Both the position numbers and the translations under genes were made by a program. Positions 42,255-51,805 of a stretch of 64,000 bases of DNA are shown piece after piece. The DNA comes from Microbacterium sp. SSM24 (lineage in GTDB: Bacteria > Actinomycetota > Actinomycetes > Actinomycetales > Microbacteriaceae): the NCBI RefSeq assembly GCF_025989145.1, contig NZ_JAPDNQ010000001.1, positions 1,426,001 to 1,490,000 on the forward strand, given 5' to 3'. Under the pieces are notes generated by a model, which was not told the origin of the DNA, did no database searches, and worked only from the letters and a program-made list of their open reading frames with translations. Every line of letters begins with the position of its first letter. Positions within the stretch are counted from its first letter, which is position 1.

Positions 42255-42324
42255 GCCGGCTCAGACCGCGGGCCCTCGCCCCCGGAGAACACAGCAATTC
42301 CCGCACACCGAGAGAGGAACACCC

Positions 42325-43503
42325 ATGATGCACTCATCACGCGGCCGCCGCATCGCCGGCACCGCGCTGGCGATCGGAGCGATCGCCGTCCTGGCGGGCT
42401 GCGGCACGTCCGGCGGCGGCAGCGCCGCCCCGTCCGAAGCGGCCGACGAGCTCGGCGAGTACGAGGGATCGGTCTCGATCCTGGCGTGGCCCGGCTACGT
42501 CGAAGACGGCAGCAACGACCCGGCCGTCGACTGGGTCTCCGGTTTCGAGGAGGAGACCGGCTGCGAGGTCACCTCGAAGACCTACGGCACGTCCGACGAG
42601 GCCGTCAACCTCATGAAGACGGGCGACTACGACGTGATCGCCGCGTCGGGTGACGCGACCCTGCGGCTCATCGCCGCCGGCGATGTCGCCCCGGTGAACA
42701 CCGACCTCATCCCGAGCTACGAGGGGATCTACGACTTCCTCAAGGAGAAGGAGTGGAACTCGGTCGACGGACAGTCGTACGGCGTGCCGCACGGCTACGG
42801 CGCCAACCTGCTCCTGTACAACACGGATGTCGTCTCCCCGGCGCCCACGTCGTGGGACATCGTGTTCGACGGTGCGAGCGAGTACACGGGCAAGATCACG
42901 GCGTACGACTCGCCGATCTACATCGCGGATGCCGCGGTGTACCTCATGGCGCACCAGCCGGATCTCGGCATCCAGAACCCGTACGCCCTCGACGAGGAGC
43001 AGTTCGCGGCGGCCGTCGACCTGCTCAAGGCCCAGCGCGCGCACGTCGGCGAATACTGGTCGGACTACCTCAAGGAGATCCAGGCGTTCGAGACCGGTGA
43101 CTCGGTCGCCGGCACGACCTGGCAGGTCATCCAGAACGCCCTCGCCGCGGGCGACGCGACCACCGAGGTGGTGCTGCCGGAAGAGGGTGCGACCGGCTGG
43201 TCCGACACCTGGATGATCGCGTCCGAGGCGAAGAGCCCGAACTGCGCGTACGCGTGGCTCGACTGGATCGCGAGCCCCGAGACGAACGCCCAGGCGACCG
43301 CCTACTTCGGCGAGGCGCCGTCGAGCCAGGAGGCGTGCGACTACCGCGACGACTGCGAGGCCTACCACGCCGGTGACGAGGAGTACGCGTCGCAGATCTG
43401 GTACTGGACCACGCCCATCGCGGACTGCGTCGACGGCCGCACCGATGTCGAGTGCGTCGACTACTCGAAGTGGACCGAGGCCTGGACCGAGATCAAGGGC
43501 TGA
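42325..43503 (+). CDS. ABC transporter substrate-binding lipoprotein, PotD-like
   Basis: A 392-residue lipoprotein with signal peptide ending LAGC. The mature part begins GTSGGGSAAPSE, and the binding domain starts VSILAWPGYVEDG, the usual opening of PotD/PotF-type proteins. It contains VIAASGDATLRLIAAGDVAPVNTDLIP and the hinge SYGVPHGYGANLLLYNTDVV. The C-terminal part carries several cysteines (EACDYRDDC, ADCVDGRTDVEC), which could form disulfides and are unusual for the family. GAGAGGAA precedes the ATG. It supplies the two downstream permeases. Confidence 0.88.
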   Translation: MMHSSRGRRIAGTALAIGAIAVLAGCGTSGGGSAAPSEAADELGEYEGSVSILAWPGYVEDGSNDPAVDWVSGFEEETGCEVTSKTYGTSDEAVNLMKTGDYDVIAASGDATLRLIAAGDVAPVNTDLIPSYEGIYDFLKEKEWNSVDGQSYGVPHGYGANLLLYNTDVVSPAPTSWDIVFDGASEYTGKITAYDSPIYIADAAVYLMAHQPDLGIQNPYALDEEQFAAAVDLLKAQRAHVGEYWSDYLKEIQAFETGDSVAGTTWQVIQNALAAGDATTEVVLPEEGATGWSDTWMIASEAKSPNCAYAWLDWIASPETNAQATAYFGEAPSSQEACDYRDDCEAYHAGDEEYASQIWYWTTPIADCVDGRTDVECVDYSKWTEAWTEIKG

Positions 43504-43573
43504 CACCCGACCGGCCGGGGGCGGCGATGCGAAGCCGCGTCGCCCCCGGTCCTTCCGCAGACATGAGGAATCC

Positions 43574-44485
43574 GTGACGACCGACACCCTCCGCAGCGAC
43601 GCTCCGACGACCGGGACCACGCCGGCACGCCGGATGTCGTCGTTCCTCACCACGCACCCGCGCACGCGCCTGTCGCTGCTTCTGGCGGCCCCGCTGTTCT
43701 GGCTCGTGGTGGTCTACATCGTGGCGCTGGTGCTGCTGCTGGTCACGGCGTTCTGGCGCGTCGATCCGTTCACCAACGAGATCGTCATCGAGTGGACGCT
43801 CGACAACATCATCACCGTCGTGACGGGCACGCTCTACCAGACGGTGACGCTGCGGACACTGGGCGTGGCGCTCCTCGTCACGCTCATCGACGTCGCCATC
43901 GCGCTGCCGATCGCGTTCTACATGGCGAAGGTGGCGTCGCCGCGGATGCAGCGCATCCTGGTGATCGCCGTGCTCATGCCGCTGTGGGCGAGCTATCTCG
44001 TGAAGGCGTATGCGTGGCGCTCGGTGCTGTCGCAGGAGGGGATCCTGGAATGGATGCTGGCCCCCTTCGGCCTTCATACGCCCGGCTACGGACTTCCGGC
44101 CACGGTGATCACGCTGTCGTATCTGTGGCTCCCCTACGTGATCCTCCCGATCTATGCGGGGCTCGAGCGCGTGCCTGACTCGCTGCTGGAGGCATCCGCG
44201 GATCTCGGCGGAAAGACGTGGCGAACGCTCGGGCACGTGGTGCTCCCGATGGCCTTCCCGGCGATCATCGCGGGCACGATCTTCGCGTTCGCGCTGTCGC
44301 TGGGCGACTACATCACCGTGAACATCGTGGGCGGCACGAACCAGATGCTCGGCAACCTCATCTACGCGAACATCGGTGCGGCGGGCAACCTGCCGCTCGC
44401 GGCGGCGATCGCGCTGATCCCGATCGTCATCATCTTCGGCTACCTGGCTCTCGTGCGGCGCACGGGTGCCCTGAACAACCTCTAG
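43574..44485 (+). CDS. ABC transporter permease, PotB-like
   Basis: A 303-residue permease with six main helices, a cytoplasmic N-terminus of about 35 residues, and the EAA loop EASADLGGKTWRTLGHVVLPMAFPAIIAG near residue 205, which docks on the ATPase. The GTG at 43574 has GAGGAA upstream and follows the binding-protein gene by 70 bp. It forms the channel together with the next permease. Family features do not define the substrate beyond a polyamine-like solute. Confidence 0.88.
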   Translation: MTTDTLRSDAPTTGTTPARRMSSFLTTHPRTRLSLLLAAPLFWLVVVYIVALVLLLVTAFWRVDPFTNEIVIEWTLDNIITVVTGTLYQTVTLRTLGVALLVTLIDVAIALPIAFYMAKVASPRMQRILVIAVLMPLWASYLVKAYAWRSVLSQEGILEWMLAPFGLHTPGYGLPATVITLSYLWLPYVILPIYAGLERVPDSLLEASADLGGKTWRTLGHVVLPMAFPAIIAGTIFAFALSLGDYITVNIVGGTNQMLGNLIYANIGAAGNLPLAAAIALIPIVIIFGYLALVRRTGALNNL

Positions 44486-44493
44486 GACGCAGC

Positions 44494-45291
44494 ATGCGAC
44501 TCTCCACGCCGGCGCGGGCGATCCTCGGGATCGTGACGGGCGTCATCCTGCTCGTCGTCTACCTGCCGCTGTTCGTCGTGCTCGTGAACTCGTTCTCGAC
44601 ATCGACATCGCTAACCTGGCCGCCGCCGGGCTTCACCCTGGAGTGGTGGGGCAAGGCGTTCCAGAGCGCGGGGGCCATCGAGGCGGTGCTCACGAGCGTG
44701 CAGGTCGCGATCATCGCGACGGTGATCGCGCTGGTGCTCGGCACGCTGATCTCGTTCGCGCTGCAGCGTTTCGAGTTCTTCGGCCGCGAGTCGATCTCGC
44801 TGCTGATCATCCTCCCGATCGCACTGCCGGGCATCATCACGGGCATCGCGCTGAACAACTTCTTCCGCACGATCCTGGGCGTCCCGCTGTCGATCTGGAC
44901 CGTGGTCATCGCGCACGCGACGTTCTGCATCGTGACGGTCTTCAACAACGTCATCGCGCGGCTTCGTCGCACCGGCACGAACCTCGAGGAGGCCTCCGCC
45001 GATCTCGGCGCGGGCGTGTGGACGACGTTCCGCCTGGTGACGTTCCCGCAGCTGCGATCGGCGCTCCTCGCAGGCGGCATGCTGGCCTTCGCGCTGAGCT
45101 TCGACGAGATCATCGTCACGACCTTCACCGCCGGCTCGGTGACGACGCTGCCGATTTACATCCTCAACAACATGTTCCGGCCCAACCAGGCGCCCGTGGT
45201 GTCGGTGATCGCCGTCGTGCTGGTGCTGATCTCGATCATCCCGATCTATCTCGCGCAGCGCCTGTCGGGCTCGGAGCAGACCAGGCGCTGA
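44494..45291 (+). CDS. ABC transporter permease, PotC-like
   Basis: A 265-residue permease with six helices starting MRLSTPARAILGIVTG. The EAA loop reads EEASADLGAGVWTTFRLVTFPQLRSALLAG near residue 167, followed by FALSFDEIIVTTFTAG, typical of PotC and YdcV-like partners. The ATG lies eight bases after the preceding stop codon. It is the last gene of the importer operon, and a 67-nt inverted repeat begins seven bp after its stop. It pairs with the PotB-like protein to make the channel. Confidence 0.88.
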   Translation: MRLSTPARAILGIVTGVILLVVYLPLFVVLVNSFSTSTSLTWPPPGFTLEWWGKAFQSAGAIEAVLTSVQVAIIATVIALVLGTLISFALQRFEFFGRESISLLIILPIALPGIITGIALNNFFRTILGVPLSIWTVVIAHATFCIVTVFNNVIARLRRTGTNLEEASADLGAGVWTTFRLVTFPQLRSALLAGGMLAFALSFDEIIVTTFTAGSVTTLPIYILNNMFRPNQAPVVSVIAVVLVLISIIPIYLAQRLSGSEQTRR

Positions 45292-45297
45292 CCTCCC

Positions 45298-45364
45298 TTC
45301 CGTTTGTGCGGGGAAATGCCCGCTTTCCCGGGCGTGTAGCGTGCATTCGCCCGCACAAACGGAA
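45298..45364. terminator. Long inverted repeat between the ABC operon and the sulfur operon
   Basis: Perfect 15-bp arms (45298-45312 with 45350-45364) enclose a 37-nt centre that itself holds a short GCCCG/CGGGC stem. It lies between two convergent operon ends, so a bidirectional terminator is likely. Its long, structured centre is also compatible with a genome-wide repeated palindrome. Confidence 0.7.
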
Positions 45365-45374
45365 AGAGACCGCG

Positions 45375-46346
45375 TCAGTGGGCGGTGCTCACGCCGACGA
45401 GGTCCTGGACGAGGACGGCGGCGGCGCGCGCACCCTGGCCGGCCGCGACGATGAGCTGCTGCGGACCGGGCGACGCGGCATCGCCGGCCGCGTAGACCCC
45501 CGGCACCGACGTGCGTCCGGACCGGTCGACGACGAGGGTGCCGTCGGCGTCGCGCGCGACGTCGAGGCCGCCCAGGAAGTCGAGCGCCGGCGCCCACTGC
45601 GGCCTGACGAACCCGCCGTCGATCTCGATGCGCGTCCCGCCGACGAGGCGGACGGCCGACACGATCCCGCGGTCGCCCTCGAGGTCGTCGATCGCCCGGC
45701 GCTCGACGACGATCCCGGATGCCGCGAGCTCGGCCTCCTCGACGGTGTCGACGACGTCGGCGCCGTTCGTGAACACGGTGAGCCGGTCCGTCCAGCGCGC
45801 GAGGAGGCGTGCGCGCGCGGCGAGGTCGGGCGTCTCACCGATGAGCGCGAGCCGGCGATCCTGCAGCTCCCACGCATCGCAGGCGGCGCAGCTGAAGATC
45901 GTCATGCCGTAGTACGCGCGCAGGCTCGCGACGCGGGGGAGCGTCTCGCGCAGGCCGGTGGCGATGAGGACCGAGCGCGCGGCGACCGCCGGCGGCGTGC
46001 GCTCCGCCCTGCCCTGGAGCGGGGCGATGAACCGCATGCCGTTCGCGGCATCCGTCGGAAGCAGGCCGGTGACGACGGCGCGGTCGTACACCGAGACGGC
46101 GGGGTAGGCGCCGAGCTCGGCACGCGCGAGCTTGCGCAGCTCGAGCGGCGACACCCCGTCACGGGTGAGGAAGCCGTGGGAGCGAAGGGTCGCGGCGTTG
46201 CGCGGCCGTCCCGCGTCGACCACGACGACCGAGGTGCGTGCGCGTCCCAGGTTGAGAGCGGCCGAGAGCCCCGCGGGTCCCCCGCCGATGACCACGACAT
46301 CGACCTCCACGGAGGGTGCCGGCGGGATGTATGCCGACTCAGTCAT
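45375..46346 (-). CDS. Thioredoxin-reductase-like NAD(P)/FAD oxidoreductase
   Basis: A 323-residue flavoprotein. The FAD site [20 protein letters not shown] lies near residue 17, the redox pair in FSCAACDAW near 150, and the closing FAD motif [24 protein letters not shown] near 290. Spacing fits the thioredoxin reductase class, although the dithiol reads CAAC and the NADP Rossmann motif is degenerate ([12 protein letters not shown]). It is the last gene of the sulfur operon and overlaps the ferredoxin gene by eight bases. It might reduce a thiol carrier for APS reductase, but that is inference; no thioredoxin gene is adjacent. Confidence 0.8.
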   Translation of the reverse strand: MTESAYIPPAPSVEVDVVVIGGGPAGLSAALNLGRARTSVVVVDAGRPRNAATLRSHGFLTRDGVSPLELRKLARAELGAYPAVSVYDRAVVTGLLPTDAANGMRFIAPLQGRAERTPPAVAARSVLIATGLRETLPRVASLRAYYGMTIFSCAACDAWELQDRRLALIGETPDLAARARLLARWTDRLTVFTNGADVVDTVEEAELAASGIVVERRAIDDLEGDRGIVSAVRLVGGTRIEIDGGFVRPQWAPALDFLGGLDVARDADGTLVVDRSGRTSVPGVYAAGDAASPGPQQLIVAAGQGARAAAVLVQDLVGVSTAH

Positions 46347-46668
46347 GTGCCTCTCCTTGCGGCGGGAGTGCGGCGATGACGGGGTGGTCGAAGTCGATCA
46401 CACCCACCTTTGCGGCACCGCCGGGCGAGCCCACGTCATCGAAGAACTCGACGTTGGCCTTGTAGTAGTCCTGCCACTCGTCGGGCAAGTCGTCCTCGTA
46501 GTAGATGGCTTCCACCGGGCACACCGGCTCGCACGCGCCGCAGTCCACACACTCGTCGGGGTGGATGTACAGCGAGCGCTCGCCCTCGTAGATGCAGTCG
46601 ACCGGGCACTCGTCGATACAGGCGCGGTCCTTGACGTCCACGCACGGCAGCGCGATGACGTAGGTCAC
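46339..46668 (-). CDS. fdxA: Seven-iron ferredoxin
   Basis: A 109-residue FdxA-type ferredoxin. The cysteines lie in [17 protein letters not shown] and [12 protein letters not shown], the layout of one [3Fe-4S] and one [4Fe-4S] cluster. The C-terminal 45 residues, including [19 protein letters not shown], match the actinobacterial type. It should carry electrons from the ferredoxin reductase encoded next door to sulfite reductase. The GTG at 46668 overlaps the reductase stop. Corynebacterial sulfur operons contain an equivalent small ferredoxin (cysX). Confidence 0.9.
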   Translation of the reverse strand: MTYVIALPCVDVKDRACIDECPVDCIYEGERSLYIHPDECVDCGACEPVCPVEAIYYEDDLPDEWQDYYKANVEFFDDVGSPGGAAKVGVIDFDHPVIAALPPQGEAHD

Positions 46669-48065
46669 GACCCGATCAGCGCTCCGGACCGCGACACGGC
46701 CACCTGCTCGGCGCGGGGCACGACCTTGACGCGCTCGCGCGCGTGGACGTGGCTCTCGCCGAGCTCCCGCTCGTGGGCGTCCAGGGCGAGCCAGCCGTCC
46801 CACGTCGTGTAGGCGACGTCGCGATCGTCCAGGAGCTCCAGAACGTCGACGTCGACCGCGGGTGCCCGGAGGACGCCGGCCGCGGCATCCGCCACGAGAT
46901 GCGCGACGGTCTCCATCGCGTCCGACTTCGTGTGACCGATGAGCCCGACGGGTCCGCGCTTGATCCAGCCGGTGGCGTAGAGCCCGCGGACGACCGGTGC
47001 CTCCGGGTCACCCGTGGCCGCGGCATCCACGACGCGTCCTTCGACGTTCGACACGACGCCCGCGCGCGCGTCGAAGGGGGCATCGACCACGGGCGTGCCG
47101 TAGTAGCCGACCGCGCGGTACACCTGCTGCACCGCGATCTCGCGGAACTCGCCGGTGCCGCGCACGGTGCCGTCGCCGACGGGTTCGGTGCGCTCGAAGC
47201 GCAGGCCCTCGACGCGCCGATCGCCCAGCACCTCGACCGGCGAGTGGTAGAAGTGCAGGTGCAGACGGCGCGAGGCGCCCGTCGACTCCCTCGTGCGCCA
47301 GCTGTTCAGGACCCGCAGCATGACCTTGAGCTGGTTGTTCGGCGCGGTAGCCGGGTCGGCGTCGGCGAAGTCCTCGTCGTGCACGACGATGTCGACGTTC
47401 GGCACCTCGCCGAGCTCGCGCAGCTCGATCGGCGTGAACTTGATGTCGCCGGGACCGCGACGTCCGAACACGTGCACGTCGGTGACGGCCGAGGATTCGA
47501 GGCCGGCGAGGACGTTGTCGGGGATCTCGGTCGGGCGCAGATCGACGGCGTGCTTGGCGAGCACGCGTGCGACATCGAGTGCGACGTTGCCGTTGCCGAT
47601 CACGGCGACCTCGGCGCCGTCGAGCGGCCACTCGGTCGGGACGTCGGGGTGACCGTCGTACCAGGCGACGAAGTCCGCGGCGCCGAACGATCCGGGCAGG
47701 TCGATGCCGGGGATGTCCAGCGCGGCGTCGCGGATCGCGCCCGTCGCGAGGATCACCGCGTCGTAGCGCTCGTGGAGCTCCTCGAGCGCGACATCGCGGC
47801 CGATCTCGACGTTGCCGATGAAGCGGATCGTGCCCGCGGCGAGCATCTCGTGCAGCGAGGTGACGATGCCCTTGATGCGCGGGTGGTCGGGCGCGACGCC
47901 GTAGCGGATCAGGCCGTACGGCGCGGGCAGCGACTCGAAGAGGTCGATCGCGACGGTGCCGCCGGCCTGCGAGACCGAGTTCGCGAGGATGTTGCCTGCG
48001 TAGATTCCGGCGGGCCCTGCGCCGACGATCGCGACGCGCAGGTGGGAGAGGGACGAAGAGGTCAC
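46665..48065 (-). CDS. fprA: Ferredoxin-NADP+ reductase (FprA/adrenodoxin reductase type)
   Basis: A 466-residue flavoprotein. The FAD motif [17 protein letters not shown] lies near residue 10, followed by the family signature [18 protein letters not shown]. The NADP motif [17 protein letters not shown] is near 165, and [18 protein letters not shown] near 395 is diagnostic. It passes electrons from NADPH to the ferredoxin encoded next. The GTG at 48065 overlaps the cobA stop. Its operon position implies a dedicated supply for sulfite reduction. Confidence 0.92.
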   Translation of the reverse strand: MTSSSLSHLRVAIVGAGPAGIYAGNILANSVSQAGGTVAIDLFESLPAPYGLIRYGVAPDHPRIKGIVTSLHEMLAAGTIRFIGNVEIGRDVALEELHERYDAVILATGAIRDAALDIPGIDLPGSFGAADFVAWYDGHPDVPTEWPLDGAEVAVIGNGNVALDVARVLAKHAVDLRPTEIPDNVLAGLESSAVTDVHVFGRRGPGDIKFTPIELRELGEVPNVDIVVHDEDFADADPATAPNNQLKVMLRVLNSWRTRESTGASRRLHLHFYHSPVEVLGDRRVEGLRFERTEPVGDGTVRGTGEFREIAVQQVYRAVGYYGTPVVDAPFDARAGVVSNVEGRVVDAAATGDPEAPVVRGLYATGWIKRGPVGLIGHTKSDAMETVAHLVADAAAGVLRAPAVDVDVLELLDDRDVAYTTWDGWLALDAHERELGESHVHARERVKVVPRAEQVAVSRSGALIGS

Positions 48066-48898
48066 GTGGCGAGAGTCTTTCCGGTCGGGCGCTCGGCGGG
48101 GATCGCGAGCGGATCGAAGGTCGTGAGATCGAGGGTGGCGAGCGCCTCGGGCGCATAGGGGCTGAGACGCACGACGTCGCCGACGACGACGACGGCGGGG
48201 GAGCGGATGCCGCGCACGGCAGCCTGCTCGGCGATCGTGCCGAGCGTGCCCACGGTGACGCGCTGGCCTTCGCCGAACCCGTCCTCGACGATCGCGACGG
48301 GACAGTCGGCTCCGCGCTCGCCGCGCGCGAGGACGAGGGCGGAGTGCGCGAGCGTCCCGACGCCCATCAGCAGCACGACCGTGTGGTCGCGTCCGCCGCC
48401 GAGGTCCCGGATCTGGTCGTGGCCGGTCGCGACGGTGAACGCCGTCGCCACGCCGCGGTGGGTGAGGGGGATGCCGGCGATCGCCGGGACCGAGATCGCG
48501 CTGGTGATGCCCGAGACGACCTCGACCTCGACGCCCCCGTCGCGGCATGCGACGAGCTCCTCGCCGCCGCGGCCGAAGACGTAGGGGTCGCCGCCCTTGA
48601 GGCGCACGACGCTCTTGCCGGCGCGGCCGAGCTGCACGAGCAGCGCGTTGATCGCGTCCTGCGGCACCGCGTGGTGCCCGGGCCGCTTGCCGACGTCGAT
48701 GACCTCGGCCGTGAGCGCGACCCCGTCGGCGGCGAGCCCGTCGAGCACGGCGCGCGCGCCCAGCCGGTCGGCGACGATCACGTCCGCGCGCTCGAGCGCG
48801 CGGAGGCCCCGCACGGTGAGCAGTCCCGGATCGCCGGGACCGGCTCCCACGAGCCACACCTTGCCGGCAGCTCCGTCGTGAGCCCGTCGGCCGGTCAT
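48062..48898 (-). CDS. cobA: Uroporphyrinogen-III C-methyltransferase
   Basis: A 278-residue SAM-dependent methyltransferase that makes precorrin-2 for siroheme. Motifs are VWLVGAGPGDPGLLTVRGLRAL at the start, VIDVGKRPGHH, VRLKGGDPYVFGRGGEEL near residue 100 and VVSGITSAISVPAIAGIPLTHRG, all family hallmarks. It lacks the CysG dehydrogenase/ferrochelatase domain, so other enzymes must finish siroheme; a sirohydrochlorin-chelatase-like gene lies at the other end of the cluster. The ATG overlaps the permease stop. A role for sulfite reductase is strongly implied by the operon. Confidence 0.93.
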   Translation of the reverse strand: MTGRRAHDGAAGKVWLVGAGPGDPGLLTVRGLRALERADVIVADRLGARAVLDGLAADGVALTAEVIDVGKRPGHHAVPQDAINALLVQLGRAGKSVVRLKGGDPYVFGRGGEELVACRDGGVEVEVVSGITSAISVPAIAGIPLTHRGVATAFTVATGHDQIRDLGGGRDHTVVLLMGVGTLAHSALVLARGERGADCPVAIVEDGFGEGQRVTVGTLGTIAEQAAVRGIRSPAVVVVGDVVRLSPYAPEALATLDLTTFDPLAIPAERPTGKTLAT

Positions 48899-49815
48899 CG
48901 CGCACCCCCCGCGTTGAGCAGACCGCGGCGGCGCAGCATCCGCCGCTCCAGAGGCCCGAAGAAGACGAGCTCGATCACGACGCCGATCACGAGGATGACG
49001 ATGATCGTGCCGAGCACGCCGGCCATGTCGGCGAGCTCGCGGGACTGCTGGAGCATCGAGCCGAGGCCGAAGCCGATGGTGCCGCCCATCGCGATGATCT
49101 CGGCGGCCATCAGCGAGCGCCACGAGAACGCCCAGCCCTGCTTGAGTCCGGCGAGGTAGCCGGGGAGCGCGGCGGGGAGGATCACCGCGGTGGCGAGCTG
49201 CCAACGGGATGCGCCGAGCACCGTGCCGACGCGCCGCAGCTGCGGTGGCACCTGGTCGATGCCGGCGATGAGCCCGTTCACGATCGACGGGATCGCGCCC
49301 ATGAGGATCACGAAGTACACCGTCGCGTCGGAGAGGCCGAACCAGATGATGGCGGCCGGCACCCAGGCGACGGACGGCAGCACCTGGAGACCCGAGATGA
49401 TGGGGCCGACCGCGCGGCGGATCGGCCGCACCTCGGCGAGGAGCAGGCCGATGGGCGTGCCGACGACGATCGCGATGAGGAAGCCCACGATGCCGCGCTC
49501 GAGGCTCGTCGCGACGGCCTCCTGCAGGCGTCCGGACTCCCACGCGAGCCCGAGCGCGTTCCACACGTCGACCGGGCTCGGCACGCGGTCGGGGCGCGGC
49601 TGCGCGATCACCACGTACAGCTGCCACACGACGATCAGCAGCAGCACGAAGGCGAGCGGCGGCACGACGCTCGACGCGAACCTCCGCCAGCGTCCCGGCG
49701 CGTGCGCGGCGTCGGTCTGCAGCCGGTCGAGTCCGGCTTCCAGCGAACGGAGGTCGTCGTGACCGGATGCTGCGCCCGGCGACCGCACGTCTTCGACGGT
49801 GCTCTCAGGCGGCAT
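48895..49815 (-). CDS. Sulfonate/nitrate-type ABC transporter permease (SsuC/TauC-like)
   Basis: A 306-residue permease. A cytoplasmic N-terminus of about 48 residues precedes six helices, the first being VVPPLAFVLLLIVVWQLYVVIA. The EAA loop reads RRVGTVLGASRWQLATAVILPAALPGYLAGLKQG near residue 205, as in SsuC and TauC. It forms the channel of the importer whose ATPase and binding protein are encoded upstream on the same strand. The ATG overlaps the ATPase stop by 11 bases. Substrate is probably an organosulfur anion or sulfate, from context. Confidence 0.88.
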   Translation of the reverse strand: MPPESTVEDVRSPGAASGHDDLRSLEAGLDRLQTDAAHAPGRWRRFASSVVPPLAFVLLLIVVWQLYVVIAQPRPDRVPSPVDVWNALGLAWESGRLQEAVATSLERGIVGFLIAIVVGTPIGLLLAEVRPIRRAVGPIISGLQVLPSVAWVPAAIIWFGLSDATVYFVILMGAIPSIVNGLIAGIDQVPPQLRRVGTVLGASRWQLATAVILPAALPGYLAGLKQGWAFSWRSLMAAEIIAMGGTIGFGLGSMLQQSRELADMAGVLGTIIVILVIGVVIELVFFGPLERRMLRRRGLLNAGGAR

Positions 49816-50674
49816 TGCGGCGGATCTCCTTCCGCAGCTGCTCGGTGATCTCCACCGAGAGGGCGGCGACCTCGGGGGACTCGATGCGGCGGCCGCGGGT
49901 CTTCGCGATGGTCCACTCCTGCACGATCCGCCCGGGCCGGCTGCCCATGAGCACGACCCGCTGGCCGAGGCGAGCGGCTTCGCGCACGTTGTGGGTGACG
50001 AAGACGATGGTGCGGCCGGTGGCGCGCCACACGCGCTCCAGCTCCTCGTGGAGCAGGTCGCGGGTGATGGCGTCCAGCGCGGCGAACGGCTCGTCCATGA
50101 GGAGCACCGGCCGGTCCTGGGCGAGGGCGCGCGCGAGCGCGACGCGCTGGCGCATGCCGCCGGAGAGCTCGTGCGGACGCTTCTCCGCGGCATCCGTCAG
50201 GTTCACGGCATCCAGCAGCGACAGCGCCTTCTCGCGGCGCTCGCCGCGGGGAACCCCGCGGAGGCGCAGGGCGAGTTCGACGTTGCGCCGCGCGGTGAGC
50301 CACGGCATGAGGGCGGATTCCTGGAACATCACCGCGACGCCGGCCGCCGGCGTCTCGATCGTGCCGGACGTGGGGCGGTCGAGGCCCGCGATCAGGTTCA
50401 GCAGGGTCGACTTTCCGCAGCCTGACGCCCCCAGCAGGCACACGAACTCGCCGGGCGCGATGTCGAGCGCGACATCGTCGAGCACGACGGGGCCGTCGCC
50501 GAAGCGCTTGGACACCCCGTCGATGCGCACGGCGGGGGCGGCGGCGGGGGCCGCCTGCAGCACCGGCGCGACGCCGTCGAAGCTCGGGCCGAGCAGGTTC
50601 GGGGCGCCGCGGCCCGGCGCCGCGTCACCCGAGGGTGACACGACGCCGGTCGCGCGGCGGGAGGCCGAGGTCAC
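49805..50674 (-). CDS. Sulfonate/nitrate-type ABC transporter ATP-binding protein (SsuB/TauB-like)
   Basis: A 289-residue ATPase. After an Ala/Pro-rich N-terminal extension of about 45 residues come Walker A GASGCGKST, VAVMFQESALMPWLTARRNV (Q-loop), signature LSGGMRQRVALARAL, Walker B LLMDEPFAALD and the switch FVTHNVREA. This is the SsuB/TauB subfamily. The GTG at 50674 lies two bases after the stop of the binding-protein gene. It energises import by the adjacent permease. The extension is longer than usual and has no known function. Confidence 0.88.
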   Translation of the reverse strand: MTSASRRATGVVSPSGDAAPGRGAPNLLGPSFDGVAPVLQAAPAAAPAVRIDGVSKRFGDGPVVLDDVALDIAPGEFVCLLGASGCGKSTLLNLIAGLDRPTSGTIETPAAGVAVMFQESALMPWLTARRNVELALRLRGVPRGERREKALSLLDAVNLTDAAEKRPHELSGGMRQRVALARALAQDRPVLLMDEPFAALDAITRDLLHEELERVWRATGRTIVFVTHNVREAARLGQRVVLMGSRPGRIVQEWTIAKTRGRRIESPEVAALSVEITEQLRKEIRRNAA

Positions 50675-50676
50675 GA

Positions 50677-51756
50677 TCAGTCCTCTCCGAGCCCTGCTGC
50701 CGAGACCGGGTCGGCTCCGGATGCTTCGAGCAGGCCGTTGAGCACGCGCAGGTCGAAGAGCCCGTCGATCGAGCCGTCCTTCTGCGTGCCGGCCTCGAGG
50801 CCGTTGGCGACGAGCGTCTCGAACGTGTCGGCGTGCGGGTCGACCGAGAACGTGACGTGCTCGAGCGCGCGCTGGATGACGGCATCCGACAGCGTCTTCC
50901 CGGTCTCCGCCTCGAGCGCGGCGTTGATCACTCCGGGCGTCTCGTCGGGGTGGTCGGCGATCCACTGCACGGCGGCGACGTGCCCTTCGAGGAGGTCCTC
51001 GACGACGTCGGGATGCTGCTCGAGGAACTCCGCGCGCACGAGGAGCACCGTCGTGGGGAACTCTCCGTCGGGCCACAGGTCGGCCTCGTCGACGAGCACG
51101 TGCGCGCCCTCGTCGATCACCAGCCGCGACACCCACGGCTCGGGGACCCACGCGCCGTCGAGCTGGCCGTCCTGGAAGAGCGTCAGGGTCTGCGCGTTCT
51201 CGGTCGGGGTGACCGCGACGTCGCCGCCGCCGGAGGTGTCGGTCTCGTAGCCCTGGTCGGCCAGCCACACGCGCAGCGCGACATCCTGCGTGTTGCCCAG
51301 CTGCGGCGAGGCGAGCGTGGTGCCGGCGAGGTCGTCGGGGCTGTCGATGCCGTCGGCGACGACGAGGGCCGCACCGCCCGTGGCCGCGCCGGCCACGATG
51401 CGTGCGGACGCGCCGCCGGACTGGATGAACGTGTTGATCGACGGGTTCGGGCCGATGTAGGTCGCATCGATCGCTCCGGCCGTCAGCGCCTCGATCGCGG
51501 CAGGACCCGCGTTGAAGACCGACGTGGTCACGTCGACATCGCCCAGCGCATCCTCGAACAGCCCCTCCTGGAGGCCGACGAGCGCGGGAGCGTGCGTCAC
51601 GTTCGCGAAGTAGCCCAGACGCAGCTCGGTCACCGACGGCACGCTGCTCCCGTCGGACCCGTCGCCGGGGTTCGCCGCAGCCGAGGCGCAGCCCGCCATC
51701 ATGGCAGCCACAAGTCCCAGGGTGGTGATCGTCGTCGCAGTGCGGATGGTGTTCAC
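50677..51756 (-). CDS. ABC transporter substrate-binding lipoprotein, SsuA/TauA-like
   Basis: A 359-residue lipoprotein with signal peptide ending MAGC. The binding domain opens ELRLGYFANVTHAPALVGLQEGLF, the usual start of aliphatic sulfonate, taurine and nitrate binders. It continues with NAGPAAIEALTAGAIDATYIGPNPSINTF and GAWVPEPWVSRLV. AAGGAGG precedes the GTG start. Its insertion within cysDN-cobA indicates uptake of a sulfur source for the same pathway. No dedicated sulfate permease or desulfonating monooxygenase is in the window, so the ligand could be sulfate or a sulfonate. Confidence 0.87.
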   Translation of the reverse strand: MNTIRTATTITTLGLVAAMMAGCASAAANPGDGSDGSSVPSVTELRLGYFANVTHAPALVGLQEGLFEDALGDVDVTTSVFNAGPAAIEALTAGAIDATYIGPNPSINTFIQSGGASARIVAGAATGGAALVVADGIDSPDDLAGTTLASPQLGNTQDVALRVWLADQGYETDTSGGGDVAVTPTENAQTLTLFQDGQLDGAWVPEPWVSRLVIDEGAHVLVDEADLWPDGEFPTTVLLVRAEFLEQHPDVVEDLLEGHVAAVQWIADHPDETPGVINAALEAETGKTLSDAVIQRALEHVTFSVDPHADTFETLVANGLEAGTQKDGSIDGLFDLRVLNGLLEASGADPVSAAGLGED

Positions 51757-51805
51757 AGTTCGCCTCCTTCGTTCGGCGGTTCTTCGGATGGTGGAGCGGT
51801 GCGCG

